Source: Thysanoteuthis rhombus (Eukaryota > Mollusca > Cephalopoda > Oegopsida > Thysanoteuthidae). From it: DNA of 64,000 nucleotides. The notes under the pieces are model-generated. The model saw nothing but the letters and a program-made list of their open reading frames with translations, had not been told where the DNA came from and searched no databases. Positions 13,481 through 25,920 of this stretch are shown in pieces. The position numbers and the translations under genes were made by a program. Within the stretch, counting starts at the first letter, position 1, and each line of letters opens with the position of its first letter. The DNA lies in NCBI GenBank assembly GCA_963457665.1, contig OY735215.1, positions 32,160,900 through 32,224,899 on the forward strand, given 5' to 3'.

Positions 13481-14432
13481 TTCTAAAGTCATAATAATAG
13501 TCCCATCTGCTGTGCGCTATCTCTCGACAATAGGTTTTCTGCTCTCGCACAGTTCATTTCGTATATCTCCAAAGCGTAATATTTCCCTTTAGTTTCCGCT
13601 GTAGAACTAAATTTTCCTTACCGAAGAATTCCTCCTGGGCTTGTAGATATGCCTTTTGCATGTTTGAACAGTGGTTTTCTCGCGAAGTTTCTCGTATGTT
13701 TGAGCAGTAATCGCGTTTATATATGCTCCAGTGTCGATTTCAAATTTGACTGTCGAATATTTAAATTCGTGTACCATGGTTCGTTAATATTCCCATTATC
13801 TTTTTTCATTAGCTCACCTCGGTTCAGTTCGTTTCCTTCGTCCATTCTAACAGCTTGGATTTTATTCATTTATCACATTCCGTGTATTTTCCCTTTAGAC
13901 GGACTGTTTTGTTTTTTTTAATTTGCGTATTCTATTACATCTGCCACTTTTGCCGTTCCAGTGTTCCCTGGAATTATTTTTTCCTTTTTCTTTCCTTGTT
14001 GATGACCGTGGCTTCCAAGTAGTTTTAACCTCATCATCTGCTTTCGTTTGTATCTCCTTCATGTGGGATTTCATTTGCCCACTATTCCTGGCCATCTATA
14101 TCGACTTTTCTGGTTTCAAGTTGGGAGTTAGTTGTGATCAGTTCGTTGTTCTGCAGACCAATTACTAAACGATCTATTATTTATTCGTTTTTCGCCGGGA
14201 AATCACAATGTTTCGCCTGTTCGTGCAACGCGCGTATGAACGTCTCAAATTGTTCACCTGGAAATTGCACCTTCACATAAAACTTTGCCAGTTCATGTAT
14301 TACGTTCCTCTGGGGCATAGATTTATACGTTGAATTTTTCCAAGACGATATCATATACATTTCTATATTCTCTCGTGAAAGAAAACATTTTGAACACATT
14401 TTCAGATTAGCTTCCAATACAATGTAAAAGTG

Positions 14433-14640
14433 TATATTGGTTGCAAATGATATTAGGAAGAGATTAAGTCGACACATGCGAATTGTATAAAAGTAAGTAT
14501 TAAACTGTGTTGGATGACTGTTAAAGAAAATCCAATAATGCACTTCACCGGAAGTCAACAACAACAACAGCAATACTATCATTTATATCTAACAACGATC
14601 ATCATAAACGTCATGATAATATCATGTTATGCACCATGAA
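14433..14640 (-). repeat. Candidate 5' LTR relic of the Gypsy element
   Basis: Minus strand begins near TAACATGATATTATCATGAC and ends with CGACTTAATCTCTTCCTAAT. Both ends match the segment at 11333-11420, on the far side of the internal region, in the same orientation. That is the arrangement expected of LTRs. Confidence 0.5.
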
Positions 14641-14659
14641 CCAACCTGATCGTTTCCGC

Positions 14660-15535
14660 TGATGGATCCAATCTACAAAAGGACAAATGAAGCGTCATCG
14701 AAATCTGTCAAGAGCTTTTCTCGGCAGACCTTCTACTGTCGACCTAGTAGCCCTGGACGCAGTCAAACAGAAAACTTCCGAGTGCCCGACCACCTGCATC
14801 TGCCCCCTTCATTCTGTAGAAGTTCAAGAAAGCCAACAGCCAAATCAGCTGCGGTAAGACACCAGATATTTGCGCTATTCCTATTGAGCCGTTCAAGACG
14901 TCTGACCCCAATGCCTTCCTGGTCCACATCTGGAGGAAACAAGACCCTTAGCGATACTTCAGTTGTCTACCTGTTCACCGAAGTCGAAACACCGGAAGTT
15001 CCCTGTGGCTCAAGACCAGAGCGCAGCACAGTCGGTATGGTCTTCACACTAACAGGTCGATGAAAAATACATCAAGCAACACATGTTCTATGCTGTCTTC
15101 ATTGACTTGACAAAATCCTTTTGAGACAGTCAACCGAGGAGTGTTCTGGACCATCCTCGTAAAGCTCGGTTGTACCTAAGTGTTTGTCAAACTCATCCGT
15201 CTGTTTCATGATGGCATGGTGGGCCTAATAGTGACTCATCAAGCCCTCCGAGATCTCTAACAGGGGTCAAGCAGAGCTCTGTACTGGCCCCGTCCTTTTT
15301 AAGCTGTTCTTAACGCGTACCCTGAACTACACAGTGCAAGAACTGGTACAGACTGGACGGCTCCCTCTTCGACCTACTCAGACTGAATTTACCCCTGGGG
15401 TGAGGACGCTTGAGAGGCCCATTTTTGACGCCTTGTTTGCAGATGACTGAGCCCTCACGACATATGCGGTGTCTGGTCTACTTCGTCCAAAAGTTTGCTG
15501 AAACCTCCTGTCTTCTCCGCCTCAGATAGATTGAT
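14660..15535 (+). pseudogene. Non-LTR retrotransposon reverse transcriptase fragment
   Basis: Plus-strand frames contain FYAVFIDLTK(S)F, then a stop, then SQPRSVLDHP and, after further shifts, GVKQSSVLAP, YRLDGSLFDLL and DALFADD. The order DLTKAF...GVKQG(C/S)VLAP...FADD is the non-LTR RT palm. At least four frame breaks. It ends in a (CTACTG)-like tail at ~15545-15570. Confidence 0.8.
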
Positions 15536-16356
15536 CTACGTTCACCTAATACTACTGCTACTACTGATAATGAATATAACACAATTCTAATATGTTTATA
15601 AGTATATACACATATATTACCCTTGTTACCCAAAAGTGGAGCCTTCCTCTACAAAACTATTTTCAATGGCATGCCACGATAGCATGAAAAGAGTGTGTGA
15701 GTGAGCATTTAGTCAGAGTGCTCTCCCATAAATACCAAACCGACCTGACAGTTGTTACATATAGCATTGAAAAATGTATCACACCCATCATCAATCTTGA
15801 CAGGAGTCATTGTGAGCCGATGTTCTCATAGGCGTATTTACAGGATTTCATTTTCTTTTTTTTTCTTTTTTTTTTTTTTTTTTGCTAACAAAAGGTTGAT
15901 ACTGTGGTCTCCCTCTTTGATTAAGATTTTCACTGTAACGCAGGTTTGCAATAAGTGCAGAAACAATGCCCTTTGTGTACGTTAGCCTGGGAAATGACAA
16001 GACACTCCATTATTTGGAAGTCGTGCACTGAGATTGGTCCACGTTTATCTTGAAGTTACGTGCTATGGTAGAGTGCAGATTTGGCTGACTCATTCCCAAT
16101 TTCTAGTTTTGTTGTCACCAACAGAAAAAAAATGAAAAATGACGAAAGATTTTTCATGATACTCAGGCATAAGTCATTGTAACCTTTCAATTGTTTTGTC
16201 AACATGACATTTTCATCCATTTTGACCTTACGTAGGAAAAAGGACAAGAAAGTTGCAGATGACACAGTAATAAGAAGACCAACGATAAAGAGGTTAATCC
16301 AAAAAGATGATTGACGTACTTATTGTGTATCAAACACACACAAACGTAGCTGCCAA

Positions 16357-16357
16357 A

Positions 16358-16396
<39 letters not shown>
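16357..16396. repeat. (CA)n(TA)n compound microsatellite
   Basis: 24 bp CA then 16 bp TA. Confidence 0.95.
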
Positions 16397-16420
16397 CGAT
16401 GCTCTTAACATAGAGCTATA

Positions 16421-16772
16421 CAGCCGCCGGTAATGTCGACGCCCAAATAACTGCTTTGAATCCTAATTCTCATCTCGTTTATTCTCGTTCTATTCGCTTC
16501 TTTCAACGCGACAGTTATGTATAAAGAAATGGATATATGTGATCGGACAGAATGAACTATAAATAGCGTTATATCACATAGAAACTTATTTGAAATGATC
16601 TCCCGTCATTACACGGTTAATGTATCACTCAACTTTGACAACGTAAGTGGAATAAACAATTAAATAAGATGGAGCTGCCAGCGATAGGGTAGCCGCTCCA
16701 ACGTAGCAAGGATCTAACCATTGAGCAAAACTGCTTCCGGTAATGAAAAAGCCCAAATAACTGTAGTTTGAA
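16421..16772. repeat. Two related 30-bp segments 300 bp apart
   Basis: ccgccggtaatgtcgacgcc + caaataactg near 16423 and gcttccggtaatgaaaaagc + ccaaataactg near 16730 are direct repeats bounding otherwise unremarkable AT-rich sequence; possibly ends of one old element. Confidence 0.4.
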
Positions 16773-17304
16773 TGAGCTAAATTTGAAAAAATGAATACAT
16801 AAATAAAAGTCCCTGAACCTGTGTGTTTTGAAATATGGTGAAAATCTGTACGGTTGATGATACGCTATCGCGTTAAAACAAAGTTTTTGTGTGAAACTTA
16901 AATAATGAGATTTTTAGTTATTTTATACATGTATGAGAAAAGGGGGGGGGTGATCCCCGATTTCTAATAATTCGCTTTACACAAGTTTTTTTTTTTTACG
17001 GAAAGATGCGAAAATCAAAAAAAGTGTTCTGTGTATATTTAGCAAGTCATTATAGAGGCAGCGTACATCCTCTTTCTCTCTCTCTCCCCAACAGCCCAGT
17101 GCACTGTTCTTCTCATCACCCAACATCCGACGACTCAGCTTAACAAACTATTATCACGATTTTAAGGGTTTGACAGTGTTCAATTTTTTCATGTATATTA
17201 ATGTTAATTGCTTTTTCGCTTTACACCATTTCGACAAATGAAAAGTCTTCATAGAAACAAGTTGTTGATTCCCCGTGTCAGGCAATGGTTCCGACAATTC
17301 GAGA

Positions 17305-17502
17305 CAGTGGTTCTCAGCCTTTTCATGACCAAGGGCCCCTTTTATGTAAATGAATTTTCCCCACGGGACCCAGGCCGGCCCACTCGACAAGCTCATGGAT
17401 CCTGGGCTTTGGAAGGGTCTACCTACTCAACAAATCCACAGGACCCCTGTAATACTTTTGTGAAGTCCCCGGGAATCCCGAGGCCCCAGGTTGGGAACCC
17501 TG
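17305..17502. mobile_element. hAT-like MITE, 198 bp
   Basis: Left end cagtggttctcagcctttt and right end ccaggttgggaaccctg are imperfect inverted termini of the widespread hAT type. Internal sequence is GC-rich (ggcccctttt, ggacccaggccgg). A similar right end is found at about 23478-23507. Confidence 0.55.
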
Positions 17503-18274
17503 GTCTAAGACGATGGGAGTAGGTGTCTAGGAGGCACCTTCCATGGTTTTGGTAGTGGATAAAAGAAAAAATGGCGGTGACGGCTGCTGCTGCACTGGTT
17601 GATATTGTTATAGCTTCCCATTCAAATCACAAGAAAACGAAAAGATACATCCAGCATGCCAAAGTGACTTCAGTCCCAGTCACCGCTACCACTGCAGTAA
17701 TTTTAGTGGTGGTATGAGTATCAGAAGAGACATGCAAGAGCTGAATACACAGACATGGTAGTAAAAACGAAAAAAAAAAATACAATTTATACCCCACTTT
17801 AGAGACTGGTGCAAAACGATCTTCCTATATCCCTTCCCCAACTAAATTAGTGGATAAAGCTGACCTTAACAAATATCGATAATTATTTGTGAAGTCGAGC
17901 TTAGTGCAGTAGAGGCTGATTCAGCCGGGCGGGGGGGGGGGGGCGATCGGAGGTTGGAAGATTGTGTTGGTCAAATCCTCCAAGTGGGAAGGGTCAGTAT
18001 TTGAAGTCCTTTAACTGAATTTGAACACCGACCACTGTCATCGGGGGAAATTGCACAACTAATTCTGCTACTAGGCAGGTTTTTAAGCTGTAAAGAAACC
18101 AAACGGAGGTAGAACGATTGTGTTGCGCAAATCTTTCAAATGGAAAATGTCTGTCTGCCTGCCTTTAGAATATATATTCGAGATCCCACCAGAACACCAA
18201 GAAGGAAATATGCAATCATCCCACCTACCAACCAAGCTACAAACGTTCATCAATAATAATCATCATCATCATAA

Positions 18275-19470
18275 AAAGCTCTAGTCTTTTCGCTATGCTC
18301 TTCGGGACCGTTCCCAGCGCTCTGACTACGATAGGCACAACTGTCAACTTTACATACCAACATTAGTTCGGATGATCTCATCTCTTCTTCCCGTCTCTGT
18401 CGTTGACACTACGTTCCAGCCGATTCGTTTTACGACCTTCTTCGGGTATAAAATGCAATGTCCGTATGGGGAAGAGAGTCTCTCTAATCGACCTCTCTCT
18501 CAATTGGTATATAGAACAAATCGACCGAAATGCTTTGTCAACAACAAAGAAGAATAGATAAGATTATCCTAATAAAAGTTGGTAAGTTGATGAATGACTC
18601 TTCTCTAAGATATAGACAATACATCGGTCCTTCATGTTCCATAATTTCTTCGGTTCTCTGCTGAGGTCCAAATATTTATCCAGCTTTTTGCTTTTGAAAA
18701 AAATGACTCATCGGATTTTGCTGTTGGAACAGGATGCAATCAAGTACGTTTTTACTTCTTGTCTGCGATAGTTAGATCCGGTCTTCTGGCCTGGTTGGGT
18801 GACCCGTTTTGCTCTCTAAGTCCTAGGCGATTTTGTGTTTTTTTATCCGCCAAGGCAGATTCTGGTTTTGTACATATTCGATCGGTTTGTATGGTTGAAT
18901 GGCAGTCGTTTGCACAGTTGTATAAGATTAAGTGACAGCATGCCTCTTCAAAACTCCACACTCTCCCCGCTGTTCCAGCTAAATTGAGTAATTCTGTCGT
19001 CTGGATTGTATCTATTCTTCCAACTTTTTTGCTAGGCTCCTCAGGACTGTTCCAAGTGTACCAATAATGATGGGTACAACTCTCATCTTCATGTTCCACA
19101 TTTTTTTCAGTTCTCTTTTCATTTTCACTCTGTTGTCTGTTGGAACAGCGATATCCATTATCTGAGAATTTTTTTCTTCTTGTTTAGGATAACTATGAGT
19201 GGGTTTGTGGCCTGGATTGGAAGATCTGTTTGAATTTCAAAGTCCCAGATAAAATTATATTTTTTCTCATTATCCAAGACAGGTTCTGGTTTGTGCATAT
19301 ACCATTGGATCGGATGGTTCGTCAAATCCCAGTCGTTTGCACAGTTACCGTTGGATCACCTTCCCCAATTAGGCCTATCACTATACTGTTTGGGGCACAA
19401 CTTGCTGCATTTTTTTTTATGGCCGATGACGGCCTCATTTCTATTTTCGCATAGTCTGCATTTGATACGT
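18275..19470 (-). pseudogene. Tandem LINE C-termini with restriction-like endonuclease region
   Basis: Copy 1 (~19470-18965) reads CRLCENRNE...HKKKC (zinc knuckle), MHKPEPVLDNEKKYN, WDFEIQTDLPIQATNPLIVI and, after frameshifts, VVPIIIGTLGTV. Copy 2 (~18960-18275) repeats the series: CANDCHSTIQTDRICTKPES, REQNGSPNQARRPDLTIADK and, past an insertion, KLTVVPIVVRALGTVPKSIA. This zinc knuckle followed by WDF...IQ..RPDIVV...DVAVP...V(V/I)VGALG is the C-terminus of LINEs carrying a PD-(D/E)XK-like endonuclease. Many stops. Confidence 0.75.
18363..18635. mobile_element. ~270-bp insertion inside LINE copy 2
   Basis: Homology of LINE copy 2 stops after ...KKLWNMK near 18636 and resumes with VKLTVVPIVV near 18360, so the intervening 270 bp is extra. 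No TIRs or tail recognised; element class unknown. Confidence 0.5.
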
Positions 19471-19549
19471 AAAAAAAAAAAATCGAACAAATCTTTTGCT
19501 GCAATCATTCTGATGCAAAGTCATCGATCATTTTGAATGATTTATTCGA

Positions 19550-20584
19550 TTCTTAGACATTCTCACCGGTTCTCCATGAGAATAGACACCCACAACGTTC
19601 ATCATCTTGACCGTCACAGAATCTATGGCGCCACTCGAACATAAGTGTACTTGACATGCATTCTTTCTCCAGAGACTACAGTTAGCTTATGAAAAGATCC
19701 GATAACCGTTTTGTTCAATTATGCCGAATACTCCATAGCGCATGTGTTTTTTGAAAAGACCATTTTTACGACACGCCATAAAGAAACATATCCACTTCGA
19801 GCAATGAGAGAGTGCATGATGAAGACGTGAGCGGATCGAAATATTGCTTGTCCATTGGTCAATGCATATCACGTGGTTTGTGCAATCACGTTGTGGTTTG
19901 ACTTAATCTCGTTATTTAATAGCCACATCTCGTATATAAAGCGAATGAGCTAATACCAGAATACGCTAGGTTTAGTCAATAACTATATCCTAATTCATAT
20001 TTTCAAAGAATTCAAATTACGAAGTGGGTGGCGGGGCTAACCCGAAGATATTCACAGCAGTCGTTTATTTAGGGTGGGTTTTATTAAACAAAAATACGTC
20101 AAAACTTTTACTCAAGGTAATTATTAATACATATAATAAGTAGGAAAATTCTGGCAACAGTAAAAAAAATAAAATGAAACAATAACCACGGTCGTATTTT
20201 AGCATCGACTCATTTGTACTTGGTATATTTAGGCAAGGCTTGGGTATTTCTTTTCACTGTCCAATAACTATATCTCTGTTCTACCATTCCTGCACTTGGT
20301 TTTAGTCATTTTCTGCACTAAGATAATAGAAGATTGCAAACATCAATGATTTATCTACAAGTTTGTACCCTGAAAATTAGGAAGGAGTGATTGTCAGTAC
20401 TCGGAAATGTGTGTAAGTCTTTATGACTGAGTAAGGCTATTATATATTATATGCTTACTGAAATGCTTTGTTAATCATTTTACTATTAGAAAGAATTGCA
20501 AATGATTTCATTATAGAAATGCATTGAAAATGATAAAAAAGATTGCTACTGATCAGGAATTAATACAAGTGTTACTAACAGAGT

Positions 20585-20659
<75 letters not shown>

Positions 20660-23600
20660 AAATATATTGCTGATGATATGTTAATATAGACTTACATTTC
20701 AAATCATTTTTGTCGCAGACCAAATCCAGATTGTTTTGACTTTAATCAAGAACTAAAAAACAATGCTATAGAAATAAGCTTTCGCTTTCCACAGGAAATA
20801 GGTGCGTGTTTGAGCCAAGCCCTCCACGTAGACTCTCAGACCACTCCAGAAAAGATTAACTAAGTGAAATTACAGTCGTCTACACATTAACCCGGAATGC
20901 CAACCGATACAACGTAATACAGGCGACGCACAGCCTGGAAATAATCTCGAAATTCTTCACTTTCAATTATATTGTTGGGAGCATTTTAAAATAGAAACGC
21001 ACGTATGCAAATTAAATTTTTAAAAAATATGAATATTCATATGTATAATCACGTGACATTTGTGCATCAAAAGACAAGCATCTGCCTTCTTCTGACCTCA
21101 GCCGTCGATGTGAGAAGTTGCAAAGATTCTCGTTCGCTCCCACGAGACCGGGGCTGATTGAAGGAAGCCGTCCAAGCGGAGACGTAAAGCCAACGACAGC
21201 AATCCGAAGCTTCGAGACAAACAAGAGAATGAGATGAACTCCGTCATCGAAAAAGTCAACCCACATCTAACAAAAAGTACGCAGATTAAACATATATTGA
21301 TTAAATTTCAAACCTTTGAAAAGGGTAAGAAATGGCCATCAATTTCCCTCGTGCATTCTCTTTTTCGTCTTCTCCTGAACTGTTATTACTTTCCGACTCT
21401 GGAAAAAATGAGAAACGAATACGAAATAATTCTTCCCATCATCGAAAAGAATTATCGGAACCCCTGACGTCATGACAACCCCATTCATAGTATATATGAT
21501 CAGTAAACATTAATCAAACTTCAGACTTTAACCCGTTGATTTACCGACATTTCTTTTACCTATTTGTTGTTACAAAATAAAATATGATTTCAACTGTTAT
21601 ATACGTCCTTACTTTTTTCCTGTAAATATAAGATTCTTAGTCCTTCGCTTCACCATTGAGCCAAATATCGCCACTGATTTCAGATTGAGGCATATGATCG
21701 AAACAATCTATAAGATTTAGAGAGAAAAACAAGCCACGTTAAGATATCCAGCTATCAGACCACACACATATACCATTTTCAACATAAACCAATGCACACG
21801 TCCATTCTTTGTCAGTATCTCTGCATATATATAGTCAGGTATGAGTATATGTCTGCCGGAACGACAGAATGCACACATCTTTCGACCAACGTATGCAAAT
21901 CCTCATTCACAGGTGCATACATACAAATATGATACTCGAGTTGTGTGCAAAAAGGGTAAGTCTCACATCTTCCATTTCGACACACAGTTTAGAAACAAGA
22001 AACTATCTTTCTCGCTACGCACTACACAAAAGAGACTTCAGTCTAAATCCAATCATTCAAATTCCGGAACATTTTTGACACTGAAAGGAAAGTCTTTCGA
22101 AACTTCAATCTACGTAGAATTCATCAGATTCATTCTTCCTCTAATGTAGCATCCTACAGCAGATTATGGTACCTACAGATTAACATTTATTCCGGTCTTT
22201 ACAGAATTGTCTTAATGAAAAAAAAAAGAAACAAATTTCAATTCCCTAGAAGAATGCAAAAGGTTCTGCTCTTTGTTGAAGAAGATTAAGAATGATGGAA
22301 TTATAAAGTTGCCTGGGAGACAGTATGTTATTAGATAATCTCCTGCTGTTTTGTTGCACAAAGTTATTCTTGAAAATAAGAATTCTCTTTTATTTATACT
22401 TAAACCAGACAAACTTTTTACGGTACCCAATGGTAAACATTTTACCTTTGGAGTTCGGTACTTCAAGCACAACGAAACTATCAGATGTAACGGGATTTTT
22501 AGAGTTTCCTGAAATCTGTAGTTGTATGACAAAAAAATGTGACGATTTGTAACCCAATATTTTGTTTTACTACCCTTCCTCAAAATACACGAACCATATA
22601 ATAAACTACAGGGAAACCAGAGGCGGTGCATGGGGCCTACAGACCCCGGAACTGCAAGAGGTGTCGGAGTCCTAGGAACGAAAATTATTTGAGGAACCGT
22701 GAACATCTGAAAAATAATTCGAAAAATAATTCAAAGAACTGAAAGGGGGTGCAGTCGGCCCTAGTTCCACCACTGAGCTTGTTATCCTCCTAGATAATTA
22801 TTGAAATTCAAAAATATCGTCAAATTCACCATAAATTGGAGAAAAAAAAATTGAAAGAATTCGTGACACTTCACCAGGAAGTCACGTTTTAATAACTTTG
22901 TTTAGATACATATATTGCAAACGAACGCGTGAATGAATGTCTGTCAGTGCATTGTCATCTCTTCGCTGACAAACAAAAGAGGCAAAATACACACGTGCCA
23001 CAACACATACATACATGCGTGTGCATAGGTATGTACGTAACATGTGAGTATGTGGTGTGTATTTGTGTGTGGCATGCGAACATGGTTTTTAAACAACTGA
23101 CACTTATCAAAAGGTAACAAAAGTGAAAGCACAAAATAATTCTTCGAAGATCAAATTTTGATGTGTATTTTGCTTCCACTGGAAAGAGAAATCATAAACC
23201 AAAAATCAACGGAAAAAGAGAACGGTAAGTAGAAGTCAAAAATTAATGAGAATGTTTTACAACGGAGCTTCAAACTAATTTTTCATTCGTGATTGACGAA
23301 ACAGATTGCTACCTCACCGTCGTGTATTTGCTCACTGTTATAAAAAAGCAATATAATAGCATCGAGCCATTTTACAATGAATAGAAAGAAATATTGCAAA
23401 TAGAAAAAAAAGTCTAGTTACGTAATTATTCTTGGAAGAAGAGTTTCTAATATTTCTGCAAATCCCAATAATATTTACGCGACCCCTAGTTTGAGAAACC
23501 CTGGTTTACAATAGTTTATCTGAAAAGAAAATATTAATGATACAACTACTTCCAACTTGGAGAAAATATCTTGATTCAGGTTTAGCGGAAAGGTTTTAAA

Positions 23601-23860
23601 TTCTAGATTTGGACGGCTGTACGTCTCAGGTTTAGGGGAAGGAGTGTACATATTGGATTCAGACGGTTGTATGTTGTTTCAATTATTTATCATCATTACT
23701 GTAGACACTTTTTCCTTAATATGATACGAAAAACCGTAAAACTTATATGAACATTAATTTCATTGTAGGAAACCTTTATTTTATTCACAAGAAGATTCTC
23801 TGGGGAACATTCTGATACTTGAGAAAAAAATCTCTAACGTGCAGAACTATAGATTTGATA
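19550..23860. other. No gene recognised (19.55-23.86 kb)
   Basis: AT-rich, with a 68-bp AT run and a CA/TG palindromic patch at 22985-23085. The longest frame (164 codons, minus, 22212-22706) has no recognisable domain and unremarkable composition. Confidence 0.6.
20589..20656. repeat. (AT)n microsatellite
   Basis: Uninterrupted AT for 68 bp. Confidence 0.95.
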
Positions 23861-23864
23861 GAAA

Positions 23865-23990
23865 TGACCTGCTGACCTCGAACGACCTCTGAGGTCAACC
23901 TCACATAGCCTATATCGACAGTTGACATTTCGTGTGTCTATAAGCCAAAAATCAGGTCAATAGGCCTTGTAGTTTTAGCGTGAAAGAGGC
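23865..23990. repeat. Dispersed copy of the TGACCT-rich repeat
   Basis: tgacctgctgacctcgaacg, acctctgaggtcaacctcac and atagcctat match the 0.6-1.4 kb repeat family. Confidence 0.6.
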
Positions 23991-24025
23991 ACGGACAAAT
24001 AAAAGGCTCAAATATTGGTTTAAAT

Positions 24026-24203
24026 CAGTGATTCTCAGAGTTCTGGAGTACATTATTCTCTTTTAGAACCCAGCTTTCCTCAATTTTTCAACCAATTTGA
24101 ATTGTCATCCATTAGTTTGTTTTTTTTTACCATTATAATTTCCATATCCCTCGATTGAAATTTCTTCTCTGGGAGCCAAGTGCCTCCCGTTTGAGAATCA
24201 CTG
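24026..24203. mobile_element. hAT-like MITE with 12-bp TIRs, 178 bp
   Basis: Left cagtgattctca and right tgagaatcactg are perfect 12-bp inverted repeats of hAT type. No coding capacity. The flanking 8 bp are not identical, so the target duplication has decayed or the element was mobilised otherwise. Confidence 0.65.
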
Positions 24204-24449
24204 CAATGGATTCGATTCCTACAATTTTCACACATGTACATGAACGCATTTCACACTTACCAGTGTTTCAACTGCAGTCCCCCCCCCATTTATTTGTGAA
24301 TACAATAAAATCTACTTTTTCTGACTGAAGACTTGTTCCGATATTTTAAATGTAATAATTATCCCACTTTGCTTACATCCGAGTTGAACACTTAAAAACG
24401 AAGAATGATATAAATAGATAGATGAAAACCAGCAGCATATAAGACTTAC

Positions 24450-24574
24450 GACCTCCATTTTAACCCGGACCACACCAGGTATTCCTGCTAGTGCGATCTT
24501 GTACAGCTCATAACCGACCACTGAAACCAATATCATCAGAGCCGCAATCTCCCTCCTTCATTTCCTGCCGCCAT
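24450..24574 (-). other. Candidate promoter-proximal first coding exon with uORF
   Basis: In a locally GC-rich patch (24450-24800, with gtccgcgcgcgagg) the minus strand has CAATGGCGGC (YY1/TISU-like). That ATG opens a 12-codon uORF (24574-24536), and the uORF stop overlaps the next ATG (TGATG). The second ATG opens 29 codons (24536-24450) beginning MILVSVVGYELYKIALAGIP that end in phase 0 exactly at a consensus donor GTC|GTAAGT. I do not recognise the peptide, and no following exon was identified at lower coordinates. Could be chance in a GC-rich transposon fragment. Confidence 0.35.
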
Positions 24575-24850
24575 TGCTTCATCTCGGGGAAAAGGTAACG
24601 AGAGTTGGGCGAGTCCGCGCGCGAGGAGAGACAGACGAAGGAGGTGCAGATGTGTGCAGCAGTGTGGTAAGTAGAGGCATGGAGACGTGGGTTTACTTAT
24701 AGGCGGCACCGCTGTGTCTCCCGGTACATCTTGGCCTGCCACAACTGTCATTTCCCGTCGTACTTCTTCCCCCCTCTGTGCTTGCATCTTTCATTCCCGA
24801 GCCTCGTTTGGATTCAGAAATAATCGGATTAAAAGAAACAGCATCATCTG

Positions 24851-24852
24851 CA

Positions 24853-24884
<32 letters not shown>

Positions 24885-24885
24885 A
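24851..24885. repeat. (CAG)n(CAA)n trinucleotide repeat
   Basis: About eight CAG followed by CAACAACAA; no supported reading frame through it. Confidence 0.9.
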
Positions 24886-25482
24886 ACATTAATCTAATTA
24901 TATAAATACCATTGTCACTTTTTGTGCAGATGTCCGTTCGTCAGTCACGCTATTCCGAACCTGATGTATAACATTATGAAACAATGCTGCGGTTTGATTG
25001 CCTGACGTAAACCTTAGTGGACCGATGACATACACATGAGCTATTGATAGAAAGATAATATATATAAATCAGGATTTCAAACCTAAAGTTTTATCAGTCA
25101 TCAGGATTGGACAGCGAGTTGCAAATATCAAAGCAGCGAAAGTCGCTAGACAGACGGTCTGATATGAAAGAAAAAAAAAAAAACATCGAAAATATGTCAC
25201 TATGAATCGTAATCCCTCTGATAGGCAAATCACAGATGGATTGAAAAAAAAAGCGTAAAATGGACAATTACAAAATATTTATTCATTTAATATTCAATAA
25301 TGATTACCGTATTTACCCGAGTACAATACAACCTCGAATATGATTCGACCTGCCTATTGTATCTAAAAATCAGTAAAATATTTTATCTTTTTATCGTTGC
25401 GAATTCGAAAAGACAAACTCACTATTTTTATTGGTTTGTTGCCATAATACAGCAAAATGTTACCTGTCATTTTGCCAGTAAT

Positions 25483-25775
25483 CATCATTAGTCTTTTAAC
25501 GTCCGTCGTTGAACATATACCCTCCCTAGAATTCGCCACAGTTCTCCATCATGGGCGTCGCAGAGCCAGTATTTCCTGAATCTGTCCAGTTCATCTCTCC
25601 ATCTTGTGTTCTGTTGGCCTTGGTTTTTTTATGTGATCTCTGGGGGATCCATGTTGTGAAACGTGATGTCCTTCGGTTGTCTTTAATTCTTGCAACATGG
25701 CCTGCCCATTGCCATTTGGGTTTTTCAATAGTTTCTATGATGTCACGGACACCCGTTTTCTTCCTTATATACGAG
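25483..25775 (-). pseudogene. RTE-type LINE 3' end, truncated copy
   Basis: About 290 bp nearly parallel to the 6.1-kb and 49.8-kb copies: gtcttttaacgtccgtcgtt, gggcgtcgcagagccagtat and tcttgcaacatggcctgccc are all present. 5' truncated, as is usual for LINEs; minus strand is sense. Confidence 0.8.
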
Positions 25776-25920
25776 CAGAAATGTCAAATGATAATAAATA
25801 GCAACAACAGTAATCGAAACATGGTTTTAAAAAATCAATAAGTAACAAGAACAATATTGGAAAAGGACAAGGTTGAAAATGAATTATAGTGAAGCTGATT
25901 GAAGAAAAGAATAAAACATG

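Larger units (their letters stand above)
11686..14400 (-). pseudogene. Decayed Ty3/Gypsy LTR retrotransposon internal region
   Basis: Minus-strand fragments appear in element order. Gag is at ~14330-14110 (VQFPGEQFETFIRALHEQAK, then DRLVIGLQNNEL). The aspartic protease is at ~13800-13650 (FEIDTGAYINAITAQTYEKL). RT is at 13480-12920 (APIVPVQKGNVRLCMDLKKI, FFSKLDATSGFYKIPLSS). Integrase is at ~12700-11690. Frames are broken by many stops and shifts. Between the RT catalytic region (~12950) and a segment normally found after RNase H (SDKRLNEIKK at ~12865) about 1 kb of expected sequence is missing, so thumb, connection and RNase H are deleted. Confidence 0.88.

Noticed and set aside
22212..22706. 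164-codon minus-strand ORF
   Set aside because: Longest non-repetitive ORF in the left half, yet no recognisable domain and mixed hydrophobic composition as expected by chance in AT-rich DNA.
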